From Actinocatenispora comari (GTDB lineage: Bacteria; Actinomycetota; Actinomycetes; Mycobacteriales; Micromonosporaceae): a DNA stretch of 64,000 nucleotides. The notes beneath the pieces were generated by a model. It was not told the origin of the DNA, made no database searches, and saw only the letters and a program-made list of their open reading frames with translations. Of this stretch, positions 37,701 through 44,715 are shown piece by piece. The stretch's first letter is position 1, and every line of letters begins with the position of its first letter. A program made the position numbers and the translations under genes. The stretch covers positions 1 through 64,000 of the forward strand of contig NZ_BOPO01000146.1 of NCBI RefSeq assembly GCF_017312725.1, read 5' to 3'.

Positions 37701-39078
37701 GCGCCGGATCGTCAAGGTGGCCGGGTTCGACGCGGCCCAGCCGGCGCCGGCCACGGTGGTCCGCGAGGTGTACGACGAGAGTTCGCGCACGTTCGTCTCC
37801 GGCCTGGTCGCGGACGGCACGGCCGTGGTCTACGCCGACGACGACGGCGTGGTCTACAGCTCGACCGACGGCGGCGCCAGCTGGACGAAGAAGTTCGCCC
37901 TGCCCAGCTCGTACCCGAGCGGGCTGTCACTGGTCGACGGCACGATCTGGTTGGCAGCGCTGGGCGAGGTCGACTACCTCGGCGCCGACCACGGGGCGAG
38001 CTGGACGACCATGCCGCGGCCGAACCGCGGCCCGGTCGACACCGACGCCGACGCCTGGCCGGGCGACGACGCGCTGCTGGTGTCGCAGGAGAACGGTGGC
38101 CTCTACACCACCTCCGACCACGGCGCCAGCTACCGCCGGATCGGCGTACCCGGCGCCGAGGTGTCCGACCTGGCGGTGGCCGGCGACGGCGACGGTGCGC
38201 CGCACCTGCTCGCGGGTGCACCCGGTGCGGACACCTACAGCACGCCGCTGCCGACCGGGCGGATCGACGCCGGTACCGCGGAGTGGGGTCCGGCGCAGGA
38301 GGGCTACAACTACTCGGCGCCGCATTACGGGGTGTCGCCGAAGCGGCCCGGGCTGGCCTGGAAGTCGCTCGGCTACCCGGCGGTGGACAGCTACGAGCTG
38401 CAGACCAGCACCGACGGCGGGCGTACCTGGATCCGCGCGGACCGCACCAACGGCGTCGCGTACGCGGTGCTGGCCAGCCCGGCCGACCCGGACCGGGTGG
38501 TGGTGTCGATGAAGAGCTACGCCCACGGGTACGGGCTGCGGGTCACCGCCGACGGCGGCCACACCTGGAAGAACCTGTACCACCCGCGGGCGTACACCGC
38601 GATCGCCGGTGACCCGCGCGACGCCGACCGGCTCTGGCTCGGCGCCGCGGACGGGCTGTACCGCTCCGACGACGGCGGCGTCACCGCGGTCAAGGTGGCC
38701 GGCGGCAGCGTCGGGTCGATCCTGGTGACCGGCTCGCGCATCGTGGTCGGCGGCTCGTCGATCCGGGTCAGCACCGACGGCGGGAAGCACTTCGCCACCG
38801 CCGACACCGGCGGGCTGCCGATGCGGGTCAGCGACCTGTACGCGCCGCCCGGCGCCGGGCACACCCTGTACGCGGCGACCACCTCGTACGCGACGAACGG
38901 GCTGCCGCAGGGCGGTCGGGGCGTACTGCGCAGTACCGACAACGGGCGCACCTGGCACAACGTGTCCGGCGGGCTGCGCAGCACCGCGGTGACCAGCCTC
39001 GCCGGCAGCCCGGACGGCCGGTGGCTGTTCGCCGGTACCGCGGACGGCGGCGTGCACCGGCTCCGCCTGCACGGCTGA
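34795..39078 (+). CDS. Secreted S8 subtilase fused to an Asp-box (BNR/VPS10-like) propeller
   Basis: This 1427-residue exported protease has a signal peptide (about 1-32), an I9-like prosegment (about 40-130) and the catalytic domain with Asp170 (VAIVDTGVDYTHPDL), His209 (NGHGTHVAG) and Ser539 (SGTSMAAPHVAG). An insert between His and Ser (about 330-470) looks like a PA-type domain. The last 600 residues hold about eleven Asp-box motifs of the S-x-D-x-G-x-x-W kind (ITTDRGATW, STDGGASW, TSDHGASY, STDGGRTW, TADGGHTW, STDNGRTW), which form a beta-propeller. ATG 34795 follows GAGGAG. Protease with a recognition propeller is inferred. Confidence 0.92.
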   Translation: MRRHRFRLAAAAAAALVTTAGLLGPGGGAAPAAPSGPDQRVIVELSGKPAIAAAPTRAFAAAGRAKVDSARGKLAADHRAFLSRARKAGVAVHDQRSLTLLDNAIALRVPASEVATLRTLPGVIAVLPDVRAHASTDTSVPLVGAPQVWQQHDAQGRPERGTGVTVAIVDTGVDYTHPDLGGGFGPGHKVVAGYDFANDDADPADDNGHGTHVAGIVAGSAAKPGGVTGVAPDATLTAYKVLDDGGSGWTSDIIAGIEAAVDPANEHRADVVNLSLGAPGDGTDPLGRAASAAVAAGVVVVAAAGNDGPGAGTLSSPGDAPGVLAVGASTSGVRLPAATLTAPKHEPLQVQRSPLSANPPAEPVTAPVVDVGAGTDADYERVGDVRGKIVLRSWRVPPSADHISSADIAAARADEKRGALAVIGYEQGSSGPQLAPRSATVDLPAHGLDSGDSLRMDKLVVLGMDDSQYAELGRIGGTDSLRITISGTDVTDTMASFSSRGPTAAFGLKPDLVAPGVEIRSTVPTSLYGPGEYRMSGTSMAAPHVAGAAALLRQAHPDRSAAAIAAALVGTAHGLADVDPTVQGAGRLDVARAAAANVTAQPSSLSMGLADLSGDTVRGSATLTLHNDGSTAATTTLRSAAADGTPGTATVSPERVSVPAGGTATVTVTVSAKRDLSADTNVSGWVTAAPAGGPALRVPYLLAERPLVVRAAPDPSDGTSTVFVYSPTPLNGAPQVRVAGRHGRPVTVTARRDHDEWYRADVHLTRAGAYQVGVTGWATGGQRLAGAGALEVTARNQAAKWQPVGPNSTAWHLTTTPANERMGVLLEWTSPAPWITTDRGATWTRAGRLPVAAGGDGQVVVDPRRSSRLYLAVNGASGQTLRTVFDPTYQGKILRTDDRGRTWTTLDFPDTEVHSLVADADGGTLAAVTDTGVLISHDHGDSWRTEPVAWGDAPQWAAVSGHDLYVGTLRRIVKVAGFDAAQPAPATVVREVYDESSRTFVSGLVADGTAVVYADDDGVVYSSTDGGASWTKKFALPSSYPSGLSLVDGTIWLAALGEVDYLGADHGASWTTMPRPNRGPVDTDADAWPGDDALLVSQENGGLYTTSDHGASYRRIGVPGAEVSDLAVAGDGDGAPHLLAGAPGADTYSTPLPTGRIDAGTAEWGPAQEGYNYSAPHYGVSPKRPGLAWKSLGYPAVDSYELQTSTDGGRTWIRADRTNGVAYAVLASPADPDRVVVSMKSYAHGYGLRVTADGGHTWKNLYHPRAYTAIAGDPRDADRLWLGAADGLYRSDDGGVTAVKVAGGSVGSILVTGSRIVVGGSSIRVSTDGGKHFATADTGGLPMRVSDLYAPPGAGHTLYAATTSYATNGLPQGGRGVLRSTDNGRTWHNVSGGLRSTAVTSLAGSPDGRWLFAGTADGGVHRLRLHG

Positions 39079-39119
39079 CCTACCAGCGCCGGCTCCACCC
39101 GCACGGGTGAGCCGCAGTG

Positions 39120-39176
39120 GCCAGAGCCCGGATCGACCGCGCGCCCACCCGGCGTACGGTCGATCCGGGCTCTGGC
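39120..39176 (+). terminator. 19-bp perfect stem after the subtilase gene
   Basis: Arms 39120-39138 and 39158-39176 are perfectly complementary with a 19-base loop, 42 bases after the protease stop. A T-rich stretch (GTTGTTACG) follows within a few bases but no real T-tract. It probably ends the protease transcript before the SPFH gene. Confidence 0.6.
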
Positions 39177-39235
39177 GTGCCGTTGTTACGCTGAGCGGCG
39201 GCTCGACCGGGTGGTGCGTGCGTGAAGGGAAGCTC

Positions 39236-40420
39236 ATGGGGCTGATCGACAAGATCAAGGGCGAGTTCATCGACATCGTCGAGTGGCTCGACCAGACGCG
39301 CGACACGATCGTGTGGCGCTTCCCGCGGTACGACAACGAGATCAAGATGGGCGCCAAGCTCGTCGTGCGCGAGTCGCAGGTCGCGGTGTTCGTCAACGAG
39401 GGCCGCATCGCCGACGCGTACGGGCCGGGCACCTACGAGCTGCAGACCCAGAACATGCCCATCCTGTCCACCCTCAAGGGCTGGAAGTACGGCTTCCACT
39501 CGCCGTTCAAGGCCGAGGTCTACTTCGTCAACACCCGGCAGTTCACCGACATGAAGTGGGGCACCCAGAACCCGGTCATGGTGCGTGACCCGGAGTTCGG
39601 CATGGTGCGGCTGCGTGCCTTCGGCGCCTACTCGATGCGGGTGGTCGAGCCGCGCCGGCTGCTGACCGAGCTGGTCGGCACCGACCCGCAGTTCCGCACC
39701 GAGGAGGTGTCGGAATACCTGCGCCAGATGCTGGTCGGCCGGCTGTCCGGCGCGCTGGCCAAGGCCGAGGTGCCGATGCTGGACCTGGCCGCGCACCAGC
39801 AGGACATCGGTGACCGGCTGGCCGGCGCGCTCAGCCAGGAGCTCGCCGAGGTCGGCATCGCGATCCCGAAGTTCATCATCGAAAACATCTCGGTGCCGCC
39901 CGAGGTGGAGAAGGCGATGGACAAGCGCACCGAGATGGGCGTGGTCGGCGACCTGGACAGGTACACCAAGTACCAGACGGCGAACGCGATCGCCGAGGCC
40001 GCCGGCACCCCGGGCAGCGGCATGGGCGAGGGCCTCGGCCTGGGCATGGGTGTCGCCGCCGGCCAGCGCTTCGCGCAGAACATCAACCCGCAGCAGGGCT
40101 ATCCCCAGCAGCAATACCCGCCGCAGGGTGCGCCCGGCTACCCGCCGCAGGGTGCGCCGCAGCAGGGCTACCAGCAGCCGCCGGCCCCGGCCGGCCCGCC
40201 GCCGCTGCCCCCGCAGCCGCAGTGGTACATCGCGGTCAACGGCGCCCAGCAGGGCCCGTTCGACGCCGCCGGCCTGTCCGGCCAGGTGTCGGCCGGCGCG
40301 CTGACCCGCGACACCCTGGTGTGGCGCAACGGGATGGCGCAGTGGACCGCCGCCAGCCAGGTCGGTGAGCTGGCCACCCTGTTCGGTGCGGTTCCGCCGC
40401 CGCTGCCGCCGCAGTCCTGA
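39236..40420 (+). CDS. SPFH/band-7-like protein with C-terminal GYF_2 (DUF4339) domain
   Basis: This 394-residue protein has an SPFH domain of the YdjI/virion-core type (about 20-250; begins IVEWLDQTRDTIVWRFPRYD in segments, with KMGAKLVVRESQVAVFV), then a Pro/Gln/Gly-rich linker (PQQGYPQQQYPPQGAP) and a GYF_2 domain (WYIAVNGAQQGPFD, TLVWRNGMAQW). It has no transmembrane helix. The following gene encodes a zinc-ribbon membrane protein, a pairing that recurs in actinobacteria. A scaffolding role at the membrane is inferred. ATG 39236 has GAAGGGA upstream. Confidence 0.85.
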   Translation: MGLIDKIKGEFIDIVEWLDQTRDTIVWRFPRYDNEIKMGAKLVVRESQVAVFVNEGRIADAYGPGTYELQTQNMPILSTLKGWKYGFHSPFKAEVYFVNTRQFTDMKWGTQNPVMVRDPEFGMVRLRAFGAYSMRVVEPRRLLTELVGTDPQFRTEEVSEYLRQMLVGRLSGALAKAEVPMLDLAAHQQDIGDRLAGALSQELAEVGIAIPKFIIENISVPPEVEKAMDKRTEMGVVGDLDRYTKYQTANAIAEAAGTPGSGMGEGLGLGMGVAAGQRFAQNINPQQGYPQQQYPPQGAPGYPPQGAPQQGYQQPPAPAGPPPLPPQPQWYIAVNGAQQGPFDAAGLSGQVSAGALTRDTLVWRNGMAQWTAASQVGELATLFGAVPPPLPPQS

Positions 40421-40496
40421 CCCCGCCCGGGCCGGCCGTCACGGCGGGCCCGGACGACACACCCCCGTCCGACCGTCTGTTCGAGTAGGGCCCCTC

Positions 40497-41585
40497 ATGA
40501 CCGAACAAGCCACCTCGACGCCGCACGCCTTCCCCTGCGCCTCGTGCGGTGCGCGGGTCGAGTTCGCCCCGGGCACCAACACGCTGCGCTGCCCGTACTG
40601 CGGGCACGAGCAGGCGATCCCGCAGGCCCAGCGGCAGGTGCTGGAGCACCACATCGAGGAGCTCGCCACGCTGCCGCGCAAGCCGGTCGCGCAGCTCGCC
40701 CCCCAGCAGTACGTCTGCCGCAAGTGCGGCGCCCGCACCCAGGGCACCACGCTGTCGCAGTCCTGCCAGTTCTGCGGTGCGCCGATGGTGGCCGACCTGG
40801 CCGGCGGCGAGCAGGTCGTGCCGGAGGCGGTGCTGCCGTTCCAGCTGGACGAGAAGGCGGCCCGCGGCGCGCTGCGCAAGTGGACCTCGTCCCGCTGGTT
40901 CGCGCCGAGTGCGCTGAAGAAGGTGGCCACCGCCGAGTCGACCAAGGGCACCTACCTGCCGCACTGGACCTACGACGCGCACACCGCGTCCCGCTACACC
41001 GGCGCCCGCGGCGAGCACTACTACACCACCGAGACCTACACCGACTCCAACGGCAACCAGCAGACCCGCCAGGTCCAGCACACCCGGTGGTACCCGGCGT
41101 CCGGTGAGGTGCGGCGGTTCTTCGACGACGTGCTCGTGGTCGGTACCCGGCAGCTCGACGCGTCCCGCACCGAGAAGCTGGAGCCGTGGCCGCTGCAGCA
41201 GTCGGTGCCCTACCAGCCGGCGTTTCTGGCCGGCTACCAGACGCTGCGCTACGACGTCGAGCCGGAGCAGGGGCTGGAGGTCGCCAAGGGCAAGATGGCC
41301 GTGGTCATCAAGGGCGACATCCGCCGCGACATCGGCGGCGACGTGCAACGCATCGACTGGTTCGACACCCAGTACGCGCAGCTGATGTACAAGCTGATGC
41401 TGCTGCCGGTGTGGCTCGCGAACTACGTCTACGGCGGCAAGACCTACCACGTGATGATCAACGCGCGCAGCGGCGAGGTGCACGGCGAGCGGCCGTACAG
41501 CGCGGCCAAGATCGCCGCCGCCATCACCGCCGGCGTCCTGCTCATCGCCGCCATCATCACCCTGTTCGTGCTGTCCCAGCACTGA
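40497..41585 (+). CDS. Zinc-ribbon membrane protein partner of the SPFH protein
   Basis: This 362-residue protein has two CxxC-CxxC zinc ribbons at the N-terminus: CASCGAR with CPYCGHE (about 15-40) and CRKCGAR with CQFCGAP (about 77-97). A middle beta-rich domain (TYLPHWTYDAHT, WYPASGEVRRFFDDVLVV) precedes a single C-terminal transmembrane helix (AAAITAGVLLIAAIITLFVL). The likely topology is ribbons in the cytosol and a tail anchor. It is probably cotranscribed with the SPFH gene 76 bases upstream. Function unknown. Confidence 0.82.
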   Translation: MTEQATSTPHAFPCASCGARVEFAPGTNTLRCPYCGHEQAIPQAQRQVLEHHIEELATLPRKPVAQLAPQQYVCRKCGARTQGTTLSQSCQFCGAPMVADLAGGEQVVPEAVLPFQLDEKAARGALRKWTSSRWFAPSALKKVATAESTKGTYLPHWTYDAHTASRYTGARGEHYYTTETYTDSNGNQQTRQVQHTRWYPASGEVRRFFDDVLVVGTRQLDASRTEKLEPWPLQQSVPYQPAFLAGYQTLRYDVEPEQGLEVAKGKMAVVIKGDIRRDIGGDVQRIDWFDTQYAQLMYKLMLLPVWLANYVYGGKTYHVMINARSGEVHGERPYSAAKIAAAITAGVLLIAAIITLFVLSQH

Positions 41586-41589
41586 TCGT

Positions 41590-41835
41590 TCAGTTCGGCT
41601 CGCGGACCAGCAGGCCGGTGAGGCGGACGTAGTAGGTGCGGACGACGGGGTCGCCGTCGATGTCGTTGATGGGCACCACCCGCAGGTAGGCCGCGCCCGC
41701 GACCAGCGCCGGAGTGGTCGACACGACCATCGCCCAGAACGAGCCGCGGCCGTGCACCCCGGCCGCCGGGCTGATCCACACCTCCGACCCGGCCCGAGGC
41801 ACCTCCGCAGTGCGGTGAAACAGATGACGAGCCAT
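41590..41835 (-). CDS. Small protein of unknown function (81 residues)
   Basis: This 81-residue protein starts MARHLFHRTAEVPRAG and ends VRTYYVRLTGLLVREPN. It has no clear motif; the middle SFWAMVVSTTPALVAGAAYL is mildly hydrophobic. It is divergent from a tiny GntR-type gene and the two share an AT-richer intergenic region, suggesting a regulator-target pair. The frame has codon bias like its neighbours. It converges on the zinc-ribbon gene with only four bases between stops. Confidence 0.55.
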   Translation of the reverse strand: MARHLFHRTAEVPRAGSEVWISPAAGVHGRGSFWAMVVSTTPALVAGAAYLRVVPINDIDGDPVVRTYYVRLTGLLVREPN

Positions 41836-41988
41836 CGGCAGCGCTCCATTCGTGTACCGGGCGTTGATCGGCGCCCGTAATCGATGCGGATCGTCCTGAT
41901 ACTAAACCCTACTGATTCCTACTGTAACCGGGTGAACCCTGGTACACACCATCCTCGCTGGGCTTACCGGGGTGGGCACGATTGCGGC
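41836..41988. promoter_or_regulatory. AT-richer divergent promoter region with repeated CCTACTG
   Basis: This is one of the lowest-GC patches in the window. CCTACTG occurs at 41908-41914 and 41918-41924 (spacing ten bases, one helical turn). A -10-like TAGTAT for the minus gene is at 41904-41899. The repeated heptamer may be the operator of the small GntR-type regulator. Confidence 0.45.
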
Positions 41989-42234
41989 GTGAGCATCGAT
42001 CCGGGGAAGCCGGAGTACGTGTGGCGGCAGGCGGCGGACGTGATTGCCGCCCGGATCGCCGCCGGTGTGTACTCCGGCCGGTTGCCGAGCGAGGGTGACC
42101 TGGCGCGGGATCTCGGGGTCGGGAAGAACACCGTCCGGCGCGCGCTGGTCGACCTGCGGGAGCGGGGCCTGGTGGTCACGCTGCCGCAGCGCGGCACCTT
42201 CGTCGCGACGCCGGTGCGGCGGCACGGCGAGTAG
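41989..42234 (+). CDS. Minimal GntR-type winged-helix regulator
   Basis: This 81-residue protein is little more than a GntR DNA-binding domain: YVWRQAADVIAARIAAGVYS, GRLPSEGDLARDLGVGKNTV, RRALVDLRERGLV and LPQRGTFVATP. No effector-binding domain follows, so it cannot be a standard FadR/HutC protein. Similar short GntR proteins are often found on actinomycete mobile elements. GTG 41989 is used because the domain starts there; an upstream ATG at 41884 would read through the AT-rich region. Confidence 0.78.
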   Translation: MSIDPGKPEYVWRQAADVIAARIAAGVYSGRLPSEGDLARDLGVGKNTVRRALVDLRERGLVVTLPQRGTFVATPVRRHGE

Positions 42235-42373
42235 CGAATTCCCTGGTCGCCGCGGGCGTGGCGGAGCATGACCGGGGCGGACGTTTTCGGCAATATGTGC
42301 GTACCGCGTGAACGGTCCGCTACCTTCGGCGCCGGGCGGCGGCTACGCGCATCCAGGTGGAAGACTAGGTGGC

Positions 42374-43300
42374 ATGAGTCAGCTCGACCCCCGTTCGATT
42401 CCGTCGTCGTTCACCCGTGGAGCGGTGGACCTCGGCGCGTTGCGGCCGCCCGCGGCCAGCCCGTCCGCGCCGGCGCAGCCGGCCCCGTCCACCGACACCA
42501 CCGGCCCGGCCGCGGGGGCGCCACCGGCCGGCGTGTCCGTCGCCGTCGACGAGTCCAACTTCCAGGCCGAGGTGCTGGAACGCAGCCTGCAGGTCCCGGT
42601 CGTGGTCGACTTCTGGGCGGAGTGGTGCGGGCCGTGCAAGCAGCTGTCCCCGCTGCTGGAGAAGCTCGCCGCGGAGGCGGGCGGCAGCTGGGTGCTCGCC
42701 ACCGTCGACGTGGACGCCAACCCGCGGCTCGCCCAGGCGTTCCGGGTGCAGTCCATCCCCACCGTGTACGCGATCGTCGGCGGCCAGCCGGTCGACGGGT
42801 TCACCGGCGGCATCGGTGAGCAGCAGCTGCGGCAGTGGATCGACGCGGTGCGCGCGGCGGGTGGCGCCGCCCCGGCCGAGTCGGAGGTCGACCCGCGCAT
42901 CATCGACGCCGACGACAACCTGGCCGCCGGCGACCTGGACGCCGCCGAGGAGCTGTTCTCCCAGGTGCTCTCCGAGCGGCCGAACGACCCGCTGGCCACC
43001 TCCGGGATGGCCCAGGTGGCACTGATGCGCCGGGTGCAGACGGTCGATTCGCGGCGCGCGCTGGCCGACGCGCAGGAGCGTCCGGACGACGCGAGCGCGC
43101 AGCTGCTCGCCGCCGACGTCGAGGTGATGAACGGCCGGGCCGAGGAGGCGTACCAGCGGCTGGTCGACACCGTGCGCCGGCTGCGCGGCCCGGAGCGTGA
43201 CGCGGTGCGCAAGCACCTGCTCGGCCTGTTCGACGTGGCCGGGCCGGACGACCCCGCGGTCGCCGCGGCCCGCCGTGACCTGGCGTCGGCGTTGTTCTAG
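42374..43300 (+). CDS. YbbN/CnoX-like thioredoxin-TPR chaperone
   Basis: This 308-residue protein has a Pro/Ala-rich N-terminal tail (about 20-55), a thioredoxin domain with active WAEWCGPCKQ (Cys85, Cys88) and cis-Pro motif VQSIPTVYA, and a C-terminal TPR-like helical part (about 175-308; AAEELFSQVLSERPNDPLA). E. coli YbbN lacks the catalytic cysteines; this one keeps both, as most actinobacterial homologues do. It may protect proteins from over-oxidation. It is three bases upstream of the arginase-family gene. Confidence 0.85.
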   Translation: MSQLDPRSIPSSFTRGAVDLGALRPPAASPSAPAQPAPSTDTTGPAAGAPPAGVSVAVDESNFQAEVLERSLQVPVVVDFWAEWCGPCKQLSPLLEKLAAEAGGSWVLATVDVDANPRLAQAFRVQSIPTVYAIVGGQPVDGFTGGIGEQQLRQWIDAVRAAGGAAPAESEVDPRIIDADDNLAAGDLDAAEELFSQVLSERPNDPLATSGMAQVALMRRVQTVDSRRALADAQERPDDASAQLLAADVEVMNGRAEEAYQRLVDTVRRLRGPERDAVRKHLLGLFDVAGPDDPAVAAARRDLASALF

Positions 43301-43303
43301 CGG

Positions 43304-44461
43304 ATGGCGGGCGAGCGGGGGGCCAAGCCGGTCACGGTGCTGGATGCACCGTCGAATCTGGGGCTGACGCCCCCGACGGCGGGCGCGGTTCCCGGCTGCG
43401 CCAAGGCGCCCGGTGCGCTGCGCGACCACGACCTGCTCGCCCGGCTCGACGCGCACGACGCCGGCTGCGTCGTGCCACCGCGCTACGACCCCGGCGAGTG
43501 GGCGCCCGGCGACGGGGTGAACCAGGCCGACCAGGTCGCCGACTACGCGGTGAAGCTGGCCGAGCGGCTGGCTCCGCTGCTGGCCGACGACGCCTTCCCG
43601 GTGCTGCTGGGCGGTGACTGTTCGATCCTGCTCGGGTCGGCGCTCGCGCTGCGCCGGCGCGGCGCCGAGGACGGCGCCCGGTACGGGCTGGTCTTCATCG
43701 ACGGGCACACCGACTTCCGGCACCCGGGCAACGCCGACTACGTGGGTGCCGCCGGTGGCGAGGAGCTCGCGCTGGTCACCGGGCGCGGCGACGCGCGGCT
43801 GACCAACATCGACGGGCTCAAGCCGTACCTGCGGGAGTCCGACATCGTGGTGCTCGGCATCCGCGACGACGACGCGTACCGGATGGACATCACGGCCGCC
43901 GGCATCCCGCACCGCACCGTGCCGGTACTGCGGGCCGAGGGGATGCCGCGGACCGCCGCGTGGGCGGCGTCGCTGTTGTCCGACACCGCCGGGTTCTGGG
44001 TGCACCTGGACACCGACGTGCTGGATCCGACGGTGCTGCCGGCGGTCGACGCGCCCAGCGACGGCGGCATCGGCTACGGCGAGCTGGAGCACCTGCTGGC
44101 CGATCTGGTCGCGGTGCCGGGCTGCCTGGGCATCGAGGTCACCGTGTTCGACCCGGACTACGACCCGGACGGCAGCTTCGCCGGTGAGCTGGTGGACGCG
44201 CTGGTGGCGGGGCTGCGGCCGAGATGGGACCGCCGCCCGGCGCCGGGGCAGCCGGAAGCGGCCGCCGAACCGGCCGGGCGGTCGACGCCGCTCGCCGCGG
44301 GCTCCGGCAACCGGCACGCGACGATCACGGTGGCGCTCGCCGCGCCGCCGGCCGCCGACGGCGCGGTGTCTCGCCGGTCGACCGGGCTGGGCTGGCCGCG
44401 GGACGAACCGGTGGCGGAGCCCGGGATCGGCGTCTCGTCCCGGCTCGGTTGGCCCGAATAG
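43304..44461 (+). CDS. Arginase/ureohydrolase-family protein with Cys in the first metal motif
   Basis: This 385-residue protein has the arginase fold motifs LLGGDCSILLG (103-113), VFIDGHTDFRHP and WVHLDTDVLDP. In classical arginases the first motif is GGDHS; here the His is Cys106, and the second is DGHTD instead of DAHxD. This variant occurs in a family of actinobacterial ureohydrolase-like proteins, so activity is likely but the substrate (arginine, agmatine, formimino compounds) is open. The last 85 residues are disordered and rich in Pro/Ala. It lies three bases after the YbbN-like gene. Confidence 0.8.
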   Translation: MAGERGAKPVTVLDAPSNLGLTPPTAGAVPGCAKAPGALRDHDLLARLDAHDAGCVVPPRYDPGEWAPGDGVNQADQVADYAVKLAERLAPLLADDAFPVLLGGDCSILLGSALALRRRGAEDGARYGLVFIDGHTDFRHPGNADYVGAAGGEELALVTGRGDARLTNIDGLKPYLRESDIVVLGIRDDDAYRMDITAAGIPHRTVPVLRAEGMPRTAAWAASLLSDTAGFWVHLDTDVLDPTVLPAVDAPSDGGIGYGELEHLLADLVAVPGCLGIEVTVFDPDYDPDGSFAGELVDALVAGLRPRWDRRPAPGQPEAAAEPAGRSTPLAAGSGNRHATITVALAAPPAADGAVSRRSTGLGWPRDEPVAEPGIGVSSRLGWPE

Positions 44462-44715
44462 TCCCGCTGGCGACGCTCGCCCGGCCGGTCGGACACATGG
44501 GCTGGATCACTGTGCGGCGTACCCACGTGACCACGGTCGCTGCCGGCGGTTGGGCACAGCGGCGCCGGTATGTCCGGTGCGCCGTCATCCGCCCGTGTGT
44601 AGTCGCGTTGCGTACGCTGCGCATCCGGCCGCACCGGATGGCTCCACGCCGCACGAAGGTCATAGGGTGGAGCCGGATGACCCACAGCGTGGTGGGGCGA
44701 GGGGAGTGGCTACCC

